Shown in pieces: positions 47,314 to 56,356 of a DNA stretch of 56,356 nucleotides (its first letter is position 1; each line of letters opens with the position of its first letter). The DNA lies in NCBI GenBank assembly GCA_028704635.1, contig JAQWFB010000003.1, forward strand, positions 1 to 56,356. Reading direction: 5' to 3'. Made by a program: the position numbers and the translations under genes. This stretch comes from Candidatus Shapirobacteria bacterium (lineage in GTDB: Bacteria; Patescibacteriota; Microgenomatia; UBA12405). The notes beneath the pieces were generated by a model. It had not been told where the DNA came from. It was given only the letters and a program-made list of their open reading frames with translations, and did no database searches.

Positions 47314-47541
47314 TTAGTTTTTGCCAAACAAGTCCGATATTTCTACACGCAGTTTTTTTGCTATTTTAACCAACACTTCCATTGATGGGTTTTTTCTTCC
47401 TTGTTCAATATGTCCAACATGAGTCCGACTTAAGCCAAGAGTCTCAGCAAAACTTTCTTGACTTGTATAACCCATCTCTTTTCTAAGTCTTTGGATCTTC
47501 TTGCCTAATTTTTTTGTAACCTTTTTACCAACAACATTCAT
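47314..47541 (-). CDS. XRE-family HTH regulator
   Basis: IQRLRKEMGYTSQESFAETLGLSRTHVGHIEQGRKNPSMEVLVKIAKKL. Confidence 0.88.
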   Translation of the reverse strand: MNVVGKKVTKKLGKKIQRLRKEMGYTSQESFAETLGLSRTHVGHIEQGRKNPSMEVLVKIAKKLRVEISDLFGKN

Positions 47542-47650
47542 GACACGATTATGTCTAGCTGTAGGGAGCTATACCACTAGCTTAAAGCGAGCAATTAGAT
47601 TCAAATATATGTATAATCACATAAATAATTAATTTTTTATTTTTAATAAA

Positions 47651-48037
47651 ATGTCAGTTGGTGGAAGAATTGTTGGACAACAAATTAGCAGCTATTGTCA
47701 AAATGAAGGAAACGGATCATTGTCGTGTGGTTTCCTTTCTTATGGAACATATATCTTGTATGGATTTTTAATAATTTTTCTCATTTTTAGATTTTTTAAG
47801 AAAAAATCAATTCCAACAAAAAACAAAATATTGGATAAAACTGAGTCTAGTAATAATTTTCTAAACAATTATTTTGCTTGGGCAAAAAAGAAATCAAATT
47901 TGAAATTTTCAATTATCTTACCGTTGTTTATTGCTATACTATTTTGTTTAGGTAATTTGTTGGCTTTTGTATTATTATTTTTAATTTTTAGTATTGTTCT
48001 CTATTTTCTAAAAAGAGAAATCAAAGATGGAAGATAA
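47651..48037 (+). CDS. Hypothetical membrane protein
   Basis: Three to four TM segments; overlaps next ORF. Confidence 0.5.
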   Translation: MSVGGRIVGQQISSYCQNEGNGSLSCGFLSYGTYILYGFLIIFLIFRFFKKKSIPTKNKILDKTESSNNFLNNYFAWAKKKSNLKFSIILPLFIAILFCLGNLLAFVLLFLIFSIVLYFLKREIKDGR

Positions 48038-48479
48038 AAATGAATATTTAATTAATACTGAAAATATTAAGATTAGAACTGATTTAGTGGTAAAAATTGT
48101 CATAATTGGAGTTGTTTTATGGATAATAATGAAATTACTCATTGGTTATTTTGGCAATAATGAAATTGGAAGTTTTTTTGAAAAAAGTAGTTACACTGCT
48201 CAATACTGGGTGTATCTGCAACCAGAAAATACTCAATCGAAAAATTACAGATTAAAAGCAGATATTCATCATTATGTAGAACCAGGAGACGAAGATTATA
48301 GTGGTGGAGATATGTATGTTTTAGAAAAGGTTTATTGGGAAAACGGAGGACATTCCGATTTTGATGATTGTGAAATCAGTGATTCTATTTTAAGTAAGAA
48401 TGACAAAAACAATTACACTAACTGTTTTGATGATAATCATAATTACTACAAAATAAGATTGGATGAAAAGGTAAATTAA
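48027..48479 (+). CDS. Hypothetical membrane-anchored protein
   Basis: Single N-terminal TM, acidic extracellular part. Confidence 0.5.
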   Translation: MEDKNEYLINTENIKIRTDLVVKIVIIGVVLWIIMKLLIGYFGNNEIGSFFEKSSYTAQYWVYLQPENTQSKNYRLKADIHHYVEPGDEDYSGGDMYVLEKVYWENGGHSDFDDCEISDSILSKNDKNNYTNCFDDNHNYYKIRLDEKVN

Positions 48480-48481
48480 AA

Positions 48482-49483
48482 ATGAAAAATAAGAGAAAAA
48501 ATATTTCCAACAAAATTAAATTAGCAATTCCTCTCGTATTGATTCTTTCGGTTCTGATTGTTTTCTTTGGCAATAATAATTCCAATAATTCAAATAGAGG
48601 CGTACCTGAGGCGTTATCAGGCGACCTAGGACGTGCAAACAAGTGTGAGACAGAGATTGTTAAGGCCTTCGATAAAAATGAAACATTAAAACTTTCAAAA
48701 CAGGTTCAAAACACAAAATTAATTTGGAAAGACAAAAAATATGAAACTTTTGTTTTAGATTGTCCAAATGAAGAGGAATCTTTTAATAAAGTTTTTCTTC
48801 TGACAAACAGCGAAGGCAAAATAATCTTTTCAATGACAGACGAAAGATTCGATAAAGCTGAGATCAAAGATATTAATAAAGATAGTCTTGCTGAGTTGGT
48901 AGTGGCTCATGGGAATAGTGGTAATTGTTTTAACTGCCAAGGCCAATCAGTTTTTCAGATAACTAATGACGCAGTAAAAAATTTATTATCAGATTTACCA
49001 AAACCTGAAGGTTCAGAATATGCCAATGTTTGGCTATCAGACATTAATAATGATGGGATTGAAGACATAATGCTTAGAGACAGTAGTTGGGAAATGCACG
49101 AAGGGTTTTTCCATTCAAACTCACCGAGTCATACTCAAATACTTACTTGGAATGATGGTGAGTATCGACTAGACGGTGAAATGTTTTCAAAATTTTATCT
49201 AAATCAAATTAATGAGAGAAACAAGGAAATTACAAAACTCTTAAAAGGCAAAAACACTGGATTAAATGACATTGTCAGCTTGGCAATAGAAAATTATTGG
49301 GATTATCAGGAAATTGGTAAGAATGATGAAGGCTACGCCAATTTTATTCTTCAAACAAATCTAGAGACTCTTCCAAAGACAATCACAATTAGTGACAGTG
49401 ATAAGATCTGGCTTTTGGGAATTAGAAATGAAATTGAGAAAGAATACAAAGAAGCCAGACCAACAATAACGCCATTGTATTAA
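48482..49483 (+). CDS. Secreted/membrane-anchored protein with FG-GAP/VCBS-like segments
   Basis: N-terminal TM; IKDINKDSLAELVVAHG and LSDINNDGIEDIMLRD. Confidence 0.55.
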   Translation: MKNKRKNISNKIKLAIPLVLILSVLIVFFGNNNSNNSNRGVPEALSGDLGRANKCETEIVKAFDKNETLKLSKQVQNTKLIWKDKKYETFVLDCPNEEESFNKVFLLTNSEGKIIFSMTDERFDKAEIKDINKDSLAELVVAHGNSGNCFNCQGQSVFQITNDAVKNLLSDLPKPEGSEYANVWLSDINNDGIEDIMLRDSSWEMHEGFFHSNSPSHTQILTWNDGEYRLDGEMFSKFYLNQINERNKEITKLLKGKNTGLNDIVSLAIENYWDYQEIGKNDEGYANFILQTNLETLPKTITISDSDKIWLLGIRNEIEKEYKEARPTITPLY

Positions 49484-49739
49484 GACCCCTCCTTGAAAAA
49501 TCTAAGGGGTGGATACAACTAATAGTTCTTTTACTACCACTAAACGAAAGCATCTAATTTAATGGTGTCATTAAGTCCTATTTTAAGACAATACTTGAGT
49601 ATTTAATATGTATACATTATTTACTCAATAATCTATATATCATGAGTACTAACGCAATTATTACTACACTATTTATAATTATTTCATCAAATTTTTGTTT
49701 TATTTTCATATTTTGGAATTATTTTTAACCCCTCTAAAA

Positions 49740-50380
49740 TTTTTATTTTATTAATGGCGTCATGAACTTTCTTGGGAATCATTCAATTCATCCAAACAAA
49801 AGAAACACGGGCGCCAGTTAATATCACTGTAGCTGAGTTTTCCAAGGTTCTCAGGCTCCCTGCCAACCCACCGTTAATCTTAATGACACAGTTAAAATTA
49901 CATATATATATCTTTAGATATATAAATTATATTTTTCTTTGGGATCTTCGAGACCCTGCGGTTCTCGAGCTTTTCGCTTGAGATTCCAGAGGCTTTACCT
50001 TTGAAGAGAACTGCCAAGTACCGAAGACGCATTGGAGCTCAGAAAAGGTAAATTTTGTAGTTTTTTCTGTTTTCTCTCAGACTACAATTAGAATACTGCT
50101 TGTCTCAAACCGTGGCTTACACGGACAAAGGGGCGGTCGTCACAGTTCTTGGCGAGACCCGCCTCACATTTTTCAATAAACTTAATCAAGCACTTGCCGT
50201 AGTCCTCGACGATTATCGCCATGAATATCTTATACGTTTACAGGATGACCCTATCTCTTCCCTATAAGCACCCCATTTGGAGGGTGAGTGTTAGAAGGGA
50301 ACAAGATTTCTCTCGTTCCTATCAATCTCTATATCCATGGCAAGAATTTCTTCTACCTAATATTAGGTTATCAAATAACA
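49740..50380 (+). ncRNA. ORF-poor, hairpin-rich region: candidate structured RNA (strand uncertain)
   Basis: gggatct..agattcc enclosing tcgagacc-ctgc-ggttctcga; ccgtg-gctta-cacgg; ggcggtc..gacccgcc; GC-rich against AT-rich flanks. Confidence 0.4.
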
Positions 50381-50629
50381 ATCTGTCGTGTCAAATTTAT
50401 TATAGGTACCACTAGTAAAATAATAATCAGTTCAGTGAAGAAACATATTTATCCGGACATACCGGATTAGGTTTAATATAGTACCTTGACAAGGAAAACA
50501 AAAAGACCAAAACTACATCTACTTATTGACAACCTATAAGGTAGTGATAATCTTTTCATATAGGAAGATAGATTTCTTTACTCTCTTTTATTAAAGGTTT
50601 AGGAAACATTTCCACGCTTAACAGCTTAT

Positions 50630-50827
50630 GTGGAGAATAAAGAACTTAAAAATCTATCAAATGAGAATAATTATATTTGCCGATTGTCGGAACAAACAGT
50701 CGCAGACTTTCAAGGATTATATCTTCGAAAAACTGGGGTTTTCTTATCTAATGAAGAAGCGGATATGAAGGCAATAGAATTATTGACTTTCATTAAATCA
50801 ATTTATAAACCAATTAAAAATGAATAG
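50630..50827 (+). CDS. 65-aa small protein coupled to the serine recombinase
   Basis: GTG start; last codons overlap the recombinase ATG. Confidence 0.5.
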   Translation: MENKELKNLSNENNYICRLSEQTVADFQGLYLRKTGVFLSNEEADMKAIELLTFIKSIYKPIKNE

Positions 50828-52586
50828 TCAAAAAGAAGAAAAAATTATTTGGGTTGAGTATAACCGTCGATCATCAGATGAGGGCTCAGGCAAACAAATT
50901 GTCTCTATAGAGAAACAACAAGAAGAATTAAGTATTAAATTCCCTGTAGTTAAGTTCAAGAGAACTCTCCATTTATGGGAAAGTAAAAGTGCTTTCAAAG
51001 AAAACAATCGTCCAAACTTTACAAAGATGGTCGAGTTAATTAAAAAAGGGAAGATCACTGGCATTATTTGTTATTCTCCTTGCCGTCTTTCTCGTAATCC
51101 AATAGAAGCAGGAATCATTGTTGATCTAATAGTGAAAGGACTTTTGAAGGACATTAAATTTGCTGGTTATACTTTTGATAATAGCGCCGAGGGTATAATG
51201 TTACTTCAATTTTCCCTTAGTCAATCACAATATTTTTCAGCCAAACTCTCAAGAGATGTAAGGGTGGGTAATAGGGTTCATTTAGAACGTGGTCAATGGA
51301 TAACTGTAGCTCCTCCAGGATATCTGAATATGGAAAATCCTATCACTAAAGAAAAATATATCGACAAAGATCCTGAAAGATTCGAAATAATTAAAAATGC
51401 TCTTCTCGATATTATTGCTGGCAAACGACCAATGGATGTATTACGTAAAATTCAGGATTCTGGATATAAAACTAGAAAGACTAAATCTCTCGGTGATCGT
51501 AAATTAAGCAGAGCTTCATTTTACAGAATTATTACCGATCCATTTTATTGTGGTTTAATGAGACGTCGTGAAGGTGATTTTGCTGGTAAACATCCCATTA
51601 TGATTACCCCAAAACAATATGATCAACTCCAAATCAGATTGGGCAGAAAAGGTAAATCAAGATATAGTAAAAATGAGTTTGCTTATAAAGACGTTTTGAA
51701 ATGTGGCGAATGTGGAGGGTCAATTACCTGTGAAGAGAAGTATCAAATAATTTGTCCTGTGTGCAAAACTAAATTTCATCGTGGAAAAAATACTGATTCT
51801 TGTAAGGGTTGTGAAACCAAAATTGAAGACATGAATAATCCTAAAATACTTCACTACATCTCATATCATTGCACCAAAAGAGTACATAAGGATTGCGCCC
51901 AAGGTGGTATCTCACTTGAAAACCTTGAAGAAAAAATTGATTCTGAACTGCAAAAGTTTGAGATTGATATTGATTTTCGAGACTGGGCAATCGACCATTT
52001 AGGTGAAACAAATTCTAAAGAAGAACAGATGGAACTTGATGTTCGAGAAAGACTAGAGAAAAATCTTAGAGAATGTGATTGGAATATTAATAATTTAATT
52101 AAATTGAGAACCAGAAGGGAAAATGTTGATTCTTATGAAGATGAAGAGAAACAACAAGCTTATGACTTTGAAGAGAATCGTTTATTTGCTGAAAAAAGAT
52201 CACTCAAAAAACAAATTGATGAATTGGATAAACACCAAGTCGATAGAATAGAATTAACTAAAGAAACTTTTGACTTTGCATTTTATGCTCGTCAGCATTT
52301 TGCTAATGGTGATGTAATGACAAAAACGATGATACTTTCAAGACTCGGTACGAACCTAGTCATTAGGGATAGAAAACTCCATATAGATGGGGAAACTGCT
52401 TTTTTTCTAATAGAAAAAGGCAAAAAAGAGATAAAGGATATTGTAGAATCGTTAGAACCTTCAAAAATACCCAATAATTCCAATGATTTATTATCTCTCG
52501 ATTCAGTTTGTCAATCTTGGCGGAGGAGGAGAGATTCGAACTCTCGGTGCCTTGCGACACACACGCTTTCCAAGCGAGCGCACTAG
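50820..52586 (+). CDS. Large serine recombinase (resolvase + recombinase + Zn-ribbon)
   Basis: YNRRSSDEGSGKQIVSIEKQQEEL; GIICYSPCRLSRNP; FYCGLMRRREGDFAGKHP; CGECGGSITCEEKY. Confidence 0.9.
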   Translation: MNSQKEEKIIWVEYNRRSSDEGSGKQIVSIEKQQEELSIKFPVVKFKRTLHLWESKSAFKENNRPNFTKMVELIKKGKITGIICYSPCRLSRNPIEAGIIVDLIVKGLLKDIKFAGYTFDNSAEGIMLLQFSLSQSQYFSAKLSRDVRVGNRVHLERGQWITVAPPGYLNMENPITKEKYIDKDPERFEIIKNALLDIIAGKRPMDVLRKIQDSGYKTRKTKSLGDRKLSRASFYRIITDPFYCGLMRRREGDFAGKHPIMITPKQYDQLQIRLGRKGKSRYSKNEFAYKDVLKCGECGGSITCEEKYQIICPVCKTKFHRGKNTDSCKGCETKIEDMNNPKILHYISYHCTKRVHKDCAQGGISLENLEEKIDSELQKFEIDIDFRDWAIDHLGETNSKEEQMELDVRERLEKNLRECDWNINNLIKLRTRRENVDSYEDEEKQQAYDFEENRLFAEKRSLKKQIDELDKHQVDRIELTKETFDFAFYARQHFANGDVMTKTMILSRLGTNLVIRDRKLHIDGETAFFLIEKGKKEIKDIVESLEPSKIPNNSNDLLSLDSVCQSWRRRRDSNSRCLATHTLSKRAH

Positions 52587-52605
52587 ACCACTATGCGACT
52601 CCTCC
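52518..52605 (-). tRNA. tRNA-Ser(GGA), encoded CCA
   Basis: GGAGGAG TC GCATAGTGGTCTAGTGC G CTCGC TTGGAAA GCGTG ... GAGAG TTCGAAT CTCTC CTCCTCC G CCA. Confidence 0.92.
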
Positions 52606-52628
52606 ATTTAAGGTACGATTATTATAAC

Positions 52629-53141
52629 CTACTTTTTCATCAACTTGTCCAATTCCAATTTTGCCTTTTTTAACAGAATTCTTTCACTTGCATAAGCCAA
52701 CTTTTCTTTCGCTTCTTCAAAGCTCAACCACGATCTTTCTAAAACCATTTCGCTATCGTAATATTTTAAATTACTTGGTCCTAAATATTCCATCAAAAAA
52801 AACGTTACTTTTTTGATAATTTTTTTATTTTTTTCTTTATCCCAAATAATATAATCATTAGATCCCAATTTAGTTATTACTTTTGCTTTCACTCGGCCTT
52901 CCTCTTCAACTTCCCTCAACGCTGCTTGTTTCAAAAACTCTCCCTTATCTAAATGGCCTTTTGGAAATTTATATATCGATCCTTCTATCTCTTTTCTTCT
53001 ATTTTTTTCCCTATTAAATTTAGAAATCGTCTTAATCACCAGCCAGAAAACTTTATTATTTTCAATTTTATAAACCAAGCCGCCAGCCGACCTCTCATCA
53101 TAATACATTTCGTCTCCTATTAATGCTGTCTCATTTTTCAT
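52629..53141 (-). CDS. NUDIX hydrolase
   Basis: GHLDKGEFLKQAALREVEEEGRVKA matches the Nudix box. Confidence 0.9.
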   Translation of the reverse strand: MKNETALIGDEMYYDERSAGGLVYKIENNKVFWLVIKTISKFNREKNRRKEIEGSIYKFPKGHLDKGEFLKQAALREVEEEGRVKAKVITKLGSNDYIIWDKEKNKKIIKKVTFFLMEYLGPSNLKYYDSEMVLERSWLSFEEAKEKLAYASERILLKKAKLELDKLMKK

Positions 53142-53153
53142 AAGTAGTCGATA

Positions 53154-53645
53154 TTATATCTTAATTTTATCAATAATTAGGCTTGTCGATTGATGTGGAA
53201 TTAATTTACTCACCTCTAACACTTTTGCCCCAATCTCCTTGGCTTGTTTTCTCTTTTTTTCTAAACCACTATCACCCTCACTAACCGCAATTATTTTTGG
53301 TTTTATTTTTTTAATTATTTCTAAATAATCTTCATCACTTTTCATTTCCGGCAATTTAATCACCCTATCTACCATTTTCAATTTAGTCAAAAAAGCGGCC
53401 CTATTCTCTTGATTATTTATTGGTCTATTTTGCCCTTTATTTTTTCTAATATTTTCATCCGATTCCAACAATACTATTAATATATCTCCTTTCGCTTTTG
53501 CTTTTTCCAAAAAAATCAAATGACCCAAATGAACAATATCAAAACACCCTCCAACAATCACGATTTTAGAAGCCTCCCTGTCAAGGGAGGTGATCTCGAT
53601 TCTATCGAGATCGGAGGGTTTGTTTATTTCAAAAATATTTTTCAT
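53154..53645 (-). CDS. Cytidylyltransferase-like nucleotidyltransferase (RfaE C-domain/TagD-like)
   Basis: VGGCFDIVHLGHLIFLEKAKAKGD. Confidence 0.85.
   Translation of the reverse strand: MKNIFEINKPSDLDRIEITSLDREASKIVIVGGCFDIVHLGHLIFLEKAKAKGDILIVLLESDENIRKNKGQNRPINNQENRAAFLTKLKMVDRVIKLPEMKSDEDYLEIIKKIKPKIIAVSEGDSGLEKKRKQAKEIGAKVLEVSKLIPHQSTSLIIDKIKI
53572..53622. repeat. Palindromic repeat copy 2 (cctccct-gtca-agggagg; gatctcgat-tct-atcgagatc), in frame within the nucleotidyltransferase
   Basis: First hairpin and tail match 1541..1591; second stem changed on both sides with pairing kept. Confidence 0.85.
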
Positions 53646-54538
53646 TTTACCTTTTTTCCTCTAGTCAAAATCTGTATTGGCACCAACATTAAATTATTAG
53701 TAATCGTATAAATTATCGATGGCAACGCCACTACTGGATTAAATAAGGTTAACGCTACTAAAGTTCCTAAAGTATAATTTTTATAACTCGAAGTCACTGC
53801 CAATGTAATTTTATCTTCCTTTGTTTTTCCAATTCTCCAACCCAACCAAAAATCAAAAGATATTAATCCAATCACTATTAATATCAACCCCATCGATCTT
53901 TCCCAATTATATAAAATTACCTGTCTTATGGGTGAAATTATTCCTATGATTATTAAAAATAAAAATATTACTGATAAACCCGAGGCTTGTTTCACTAAAT
54001 ATTTTGCCAAACCCATCCATCTCACCAAAATTGCTACCAATATTGGCACTGCCACTAACCACATAATTGTTGTTCCCATTTCTATTGGGTCCATCTTAAT
54101 ACTAGTTCTAGCAAACAACCACACCAACAATGGCACCACAATCGGACTTAAAGCATTTGAAATTGACGAAACAACTAGAGCTGTTTCTGGTTTTCCTCCA
54201 TAAATACTCACTAAAAAAACAGACGCTCTTCCCGCCGGGATTACTGAAGCCAATATTAACCCCAAAAATATTTCCTCGCTTAAAAATCCTTTCAAAAATA
54301 TTAACACTATTAAAGGTGAGACCAAGTGAACTATTAATAATAGTAATAGTTGAATCTTAAAATCTTTCAATGCCACCACAAATGCTTTTAGATCAATATC
54401 CAGACAGCTCAAAAACATCAAAATCATCAAAAAAATATTTAAATATGGACTTAATATTTTTCCAAAATTTGGTACCACAAAACTAATTATTATCGCCAAA
54501 AATATTACTAGCCAAGTATTTTTTACCAACAACTTCAT
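53642..54538 (-). CDS. Bile acid:Na+ symporter (SBF)-like transporter
   Basis: LASVIPAGRASVFLVSIYGGKPETALVVSSISNALSPIVVPLLV; ~9 TMs. Confidence 0.7.
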   Translation of the reverse strand: MKLLVKNTWLVIFLAIIISFVVPNFGKILSPYLNIFLMILMFLSCLDIDLKAFVVALKDFKIQLLLLLIVHLVSPLIVLIFLKGFLSEEIFLGLILASVIPAGRASVFLVSIYGGKPETALVVSSISNALSPIVVPLLVWLFARTSIKMDPIEMGTTIMWLVAVPILVAILVRWMGLAKYLVKQASGLSVIFLFLIIIGIISPIRQVILYNWERSMGLILIVIGLISFDFWLGWRIGKTKEDKITLAVTSSYKNYTLGTLVALTLFNPVVALPSIIYTITNNLMLVPIQILTRGKKVK

Positions 54539-54541
54539 TCC

Positions 54542-55105
54542 CTATCTTACCAATCCCAACGGCATATACCAACCGAAAGGTTTTTTACAAACAGGACACT
54601 CAGTTGGGGGAGTCTTACCTTTATGAATATAACCACAATTCACGCATTTCCATTCCAACTCAATTTCTCGGTTGTACAGGGTATTGGCATCCAAATGCGT
54701 TGCGATAATAATATATCTTTCCTCGTGTTTTTCTTCGACTTCTTTTACTTCTCTAAATAATCTTTCCGCCTCAGCATCACCATCAATTTTTGCCTGTTCT
54801 TCAAATGAAGGATACATTTCTGTCCACTCGTGATGTTCACCCTCAGCCGCCATTTTTAAATTATCAACCGTTTTTGCACTATAAGGCTTAATTGATAAAA
54901 CATCACTCACGCCCACTGGCTCTGTAATCATTTCAAATAACTCCTCAGCATGGGCTTTTTCTTGATCAGCCGTTTCCTCAAAAACCCTGGCAATCCATTC
55001 CAGCTCTTCCTTTCTCGCCATTTTGGCAAACATATTGTAACGATTCCTAGCTTGGCTTTCGCCAGCAAATGCTTTTAAGAGGTTTTCTTGTGTTTTATTA
55101 ATCAT
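54542..55105 (-). CDS. Rubrerythrin
   Basis: AFAGESQARNRYNMFAKMA; EEKHEERY; rubredoxin-like WKCVNCGYIHKGKTPPTECPVCKKP. Confidence 0.92.
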   Translation of the reverse strand: MINKTQENLLKAFAGESQARNRYNMFAKMARKEELEWIARVFEETADQEKAHAEELFEMITEPVGVSDVLSIKPYSAKTVDNLKMAAEGEHHEWTEMYPSFEEQAKIDGDAEAERLFREVKEVEEKHEERYIIIATHLDANTLYNREIELEWKCVNCGYIHKGKTPPTECPVCKKPFGWYMPLGLVR

Positions 55106-55129
55106 ATTAGTTAATAATAACACTTTTTT

Positions 55130-55176
55130 ATTCCAAGAAAAAACCGGTGGTCACATAATGTGATTACCCACCGGTT
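55130..55176 (-). terminator. Intrinsic terminator for purB (minus strand)
   Basis: aaccggtgg..ccaccggtt 9-bp stem followed on the minus strand by TTTTTTCTTGG. Confidence 0.75.
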
Positions 55177-55211
55177 AAAATAAAAAATCTAAGAAAATAT
55201 CAACGGTCAAA

Positions 55212-56351
55212 TTAATTAATAATAATTCTGGTTTTTTCTGCTATTTCTAATGCTTTTTTGGCCGCATTTCCTGTATATTGTTTTGGATCAGCCAACATTT
55301 CTCTAATCTCACTCGGAATATTTCCCCAAGCTTCCTCTAATTCTGAATCATTTATTATCAGTAGATTAATTGTTTCAACTAAATTAATATTTATCTCCTG
55401 AGACAGGGGAACAATCTGATGATTAACCACATGATGAGCATCTCCTTCATAACCATACATTTGTAAGGCAATATAAAGAGGTTCACTCAAGATATAATTA
55501 GCCACGTTGTCAAAGTTCCTTCGACAGGCTTTTTCATCAATGCTAATTCTCTTCAGGAAAGGAACTTTATTTTCTCCCCCTTTTTTCAATAAAGAATCCA
55601 TCTGCGATTGAAGATTAATTAAAATTATTGGAAAATCACGCATTAATCGGCTACCCACCAAATCGCGCTGCAAATCAGAAATCATTGTGTCTAAAACTTT
55701 TCCATATTCATTTTTCGTTCGGAGCCAATCTCCTTCTAAACCCTCAAACGTAATCGGATTGCGTTTATGAGCCATCGTTGAAGAACCACTTTGATTTTTA
55801 TCAAAAGCTTCCGCCACTTCGGCAATTTCTGTTCTCATCAGGTTCCTACAATCACGTCCAAATTGTCCTAAAGCTGCCGACATCAGTAAACATGAATGTA
55901 AAAAATAAGCCAACGGCTCAGGAGATAAAATTTGTGTTGAAATTGGTGTTGCCTTGAGCTTCAAAATATCCAAGACACATTTTTCGTAATCACCGTTTTT
56001 CCACAAACCTAATCCAACTTGAGCATTATAAGCACCCACCGCTCCTGAAATTTTGCCTACCAACAAATCAGCATTTCTTTCCATTTCCTGATAGTTATAA
56101 ACCAATCGGCTGAGTATTGTTGCCAACCAAAAGCCTACTGTTATTGGTAAGGCCGCCTGGAGATGAGTCCTGCCAATTTGTAACACATTTGCATTTTTTT
56201 CCACCAAATCAGCCATCAATAAAATAACCTCTTTAGCTGCCGGTTTAATTGAATTTTCAAAAGCCCGTTTATATTGCAGACATCTTCCAGTTTCAATTGG
56301 GTCATAACTTGTCAACATTACATGAAGCCATCGTCCAATTCTTGGGTCCAT
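55212..56351 (-). CDS. purB: Adenylosuccinate lyase (N-terminus truncated at the window edge)
   Basis: Fumarase/ASL signature GSSTMAHKRNP; GRTHLQAALPITVG. Confidence 0.88.
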   Translation of the reverse strand: MDPRIGRWLHVMLTSYDPIETGRCLQYKRAFENSIKPAAKEVILLMADLVEKNANVLQIGRTHLQAALPITVGFWLATILSRLVYNYQEMERNADLLVGKISGAVGAYNAQVGLGLWKNGDYEKCVLDILKLKATPISTQILSPEPLAYFLHSCLLMSAALGQFGRDCRNLMRTEIAEVAEAFDKNQSGSSTMAHKRNPITFEGLEGDWLRTKNEYGKVLDTMISDLQRDLVGSRLMRDFPIILINLQSQMDSLLKKGGENKVPFLKRISIDEKACRRNFDNVANYILSEPLYIALQMYGYEGDAHHVVNHQIVPLSQEININLVETINLLIINDSELEEAWGNIPSEIREMLADPKQYTGNAAKKALEIAEKTRIIIN

Positions 56352-56356
56352 TAATT

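Noticed and set aside
49772-50470. Small plus-strand ORFs 49772..49981, 50221..50415 and 50288..50470
   Set aside because: No RBS, no protein-like composition, overlap hairpins; treated as part of the noncoding region.
1-56356. CRISPR array
   Set aside because: No regularly spaced direct repeats with unique spacers seen and no cas genes.
1-56356. UGA recoding (alternative genetic code)
   Set aside because: Full-length proteins are obtained with the standard code and several genes end in TGA; no recurrent in-frame TGA inside conserved domains.

Overview
AT-rich bacterial window, probably from a Patescibacteria/CPR-type genome (inferred from gene style, very large secreted surface proteins, an archaeal-type TyrRS and CPR-like palindromic repeats; not proven). 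Both flanks are mostly housekeeping: acyltransferase, QueH, TyrRS, NUDIX, cytidylyltransferase, SBF transporter, rubrerythrin and PurB. The centre is accessory. (1) 4.2-22.3 kb holds a minus-strand cluster: an OmpR-type regulator, an unannotated 37-aa peptide ORF, a multi-TM histidine kinase with an apparent homopolymer frameshift, a protein that looks like a fused class II/class I terpene synthase, then a translationally coupled run of a beta-helix surface protein and two tandem copies of a four-gene membrane module (extracellular-sensor protein, ~88-aa TM, ~158-aa TM, secreted Ig-like/TM), ending in a 1531-aa repetitive surface protein. A reduced third copy is at 36.4-41.5 kb. (2) 24.3-28.4 kb is a compact operon with a PanA-type antitoxin/RelE-like toxin, RadC, a DUF2075-type helicase/nuclease and a MazG-like hydrolase. 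(3) 41.5-52.6 kb looks like an integrated island: a TM2-UvrD fusion helicase flanked by perfect 83-bp direct repeats, an OLD-family nuclease (together Gabija-like in content), XRE regulator, small secreted proteins, a ~1.1 kb ORF-poor structured region and a large serine recombinase whose 3' end runs into tRNA-Ser(GGA). (4) Several GC-rich palindromic elements lie in frame inside coding genes. All calls are by eye from the sequence and ORF track; no database search was run.
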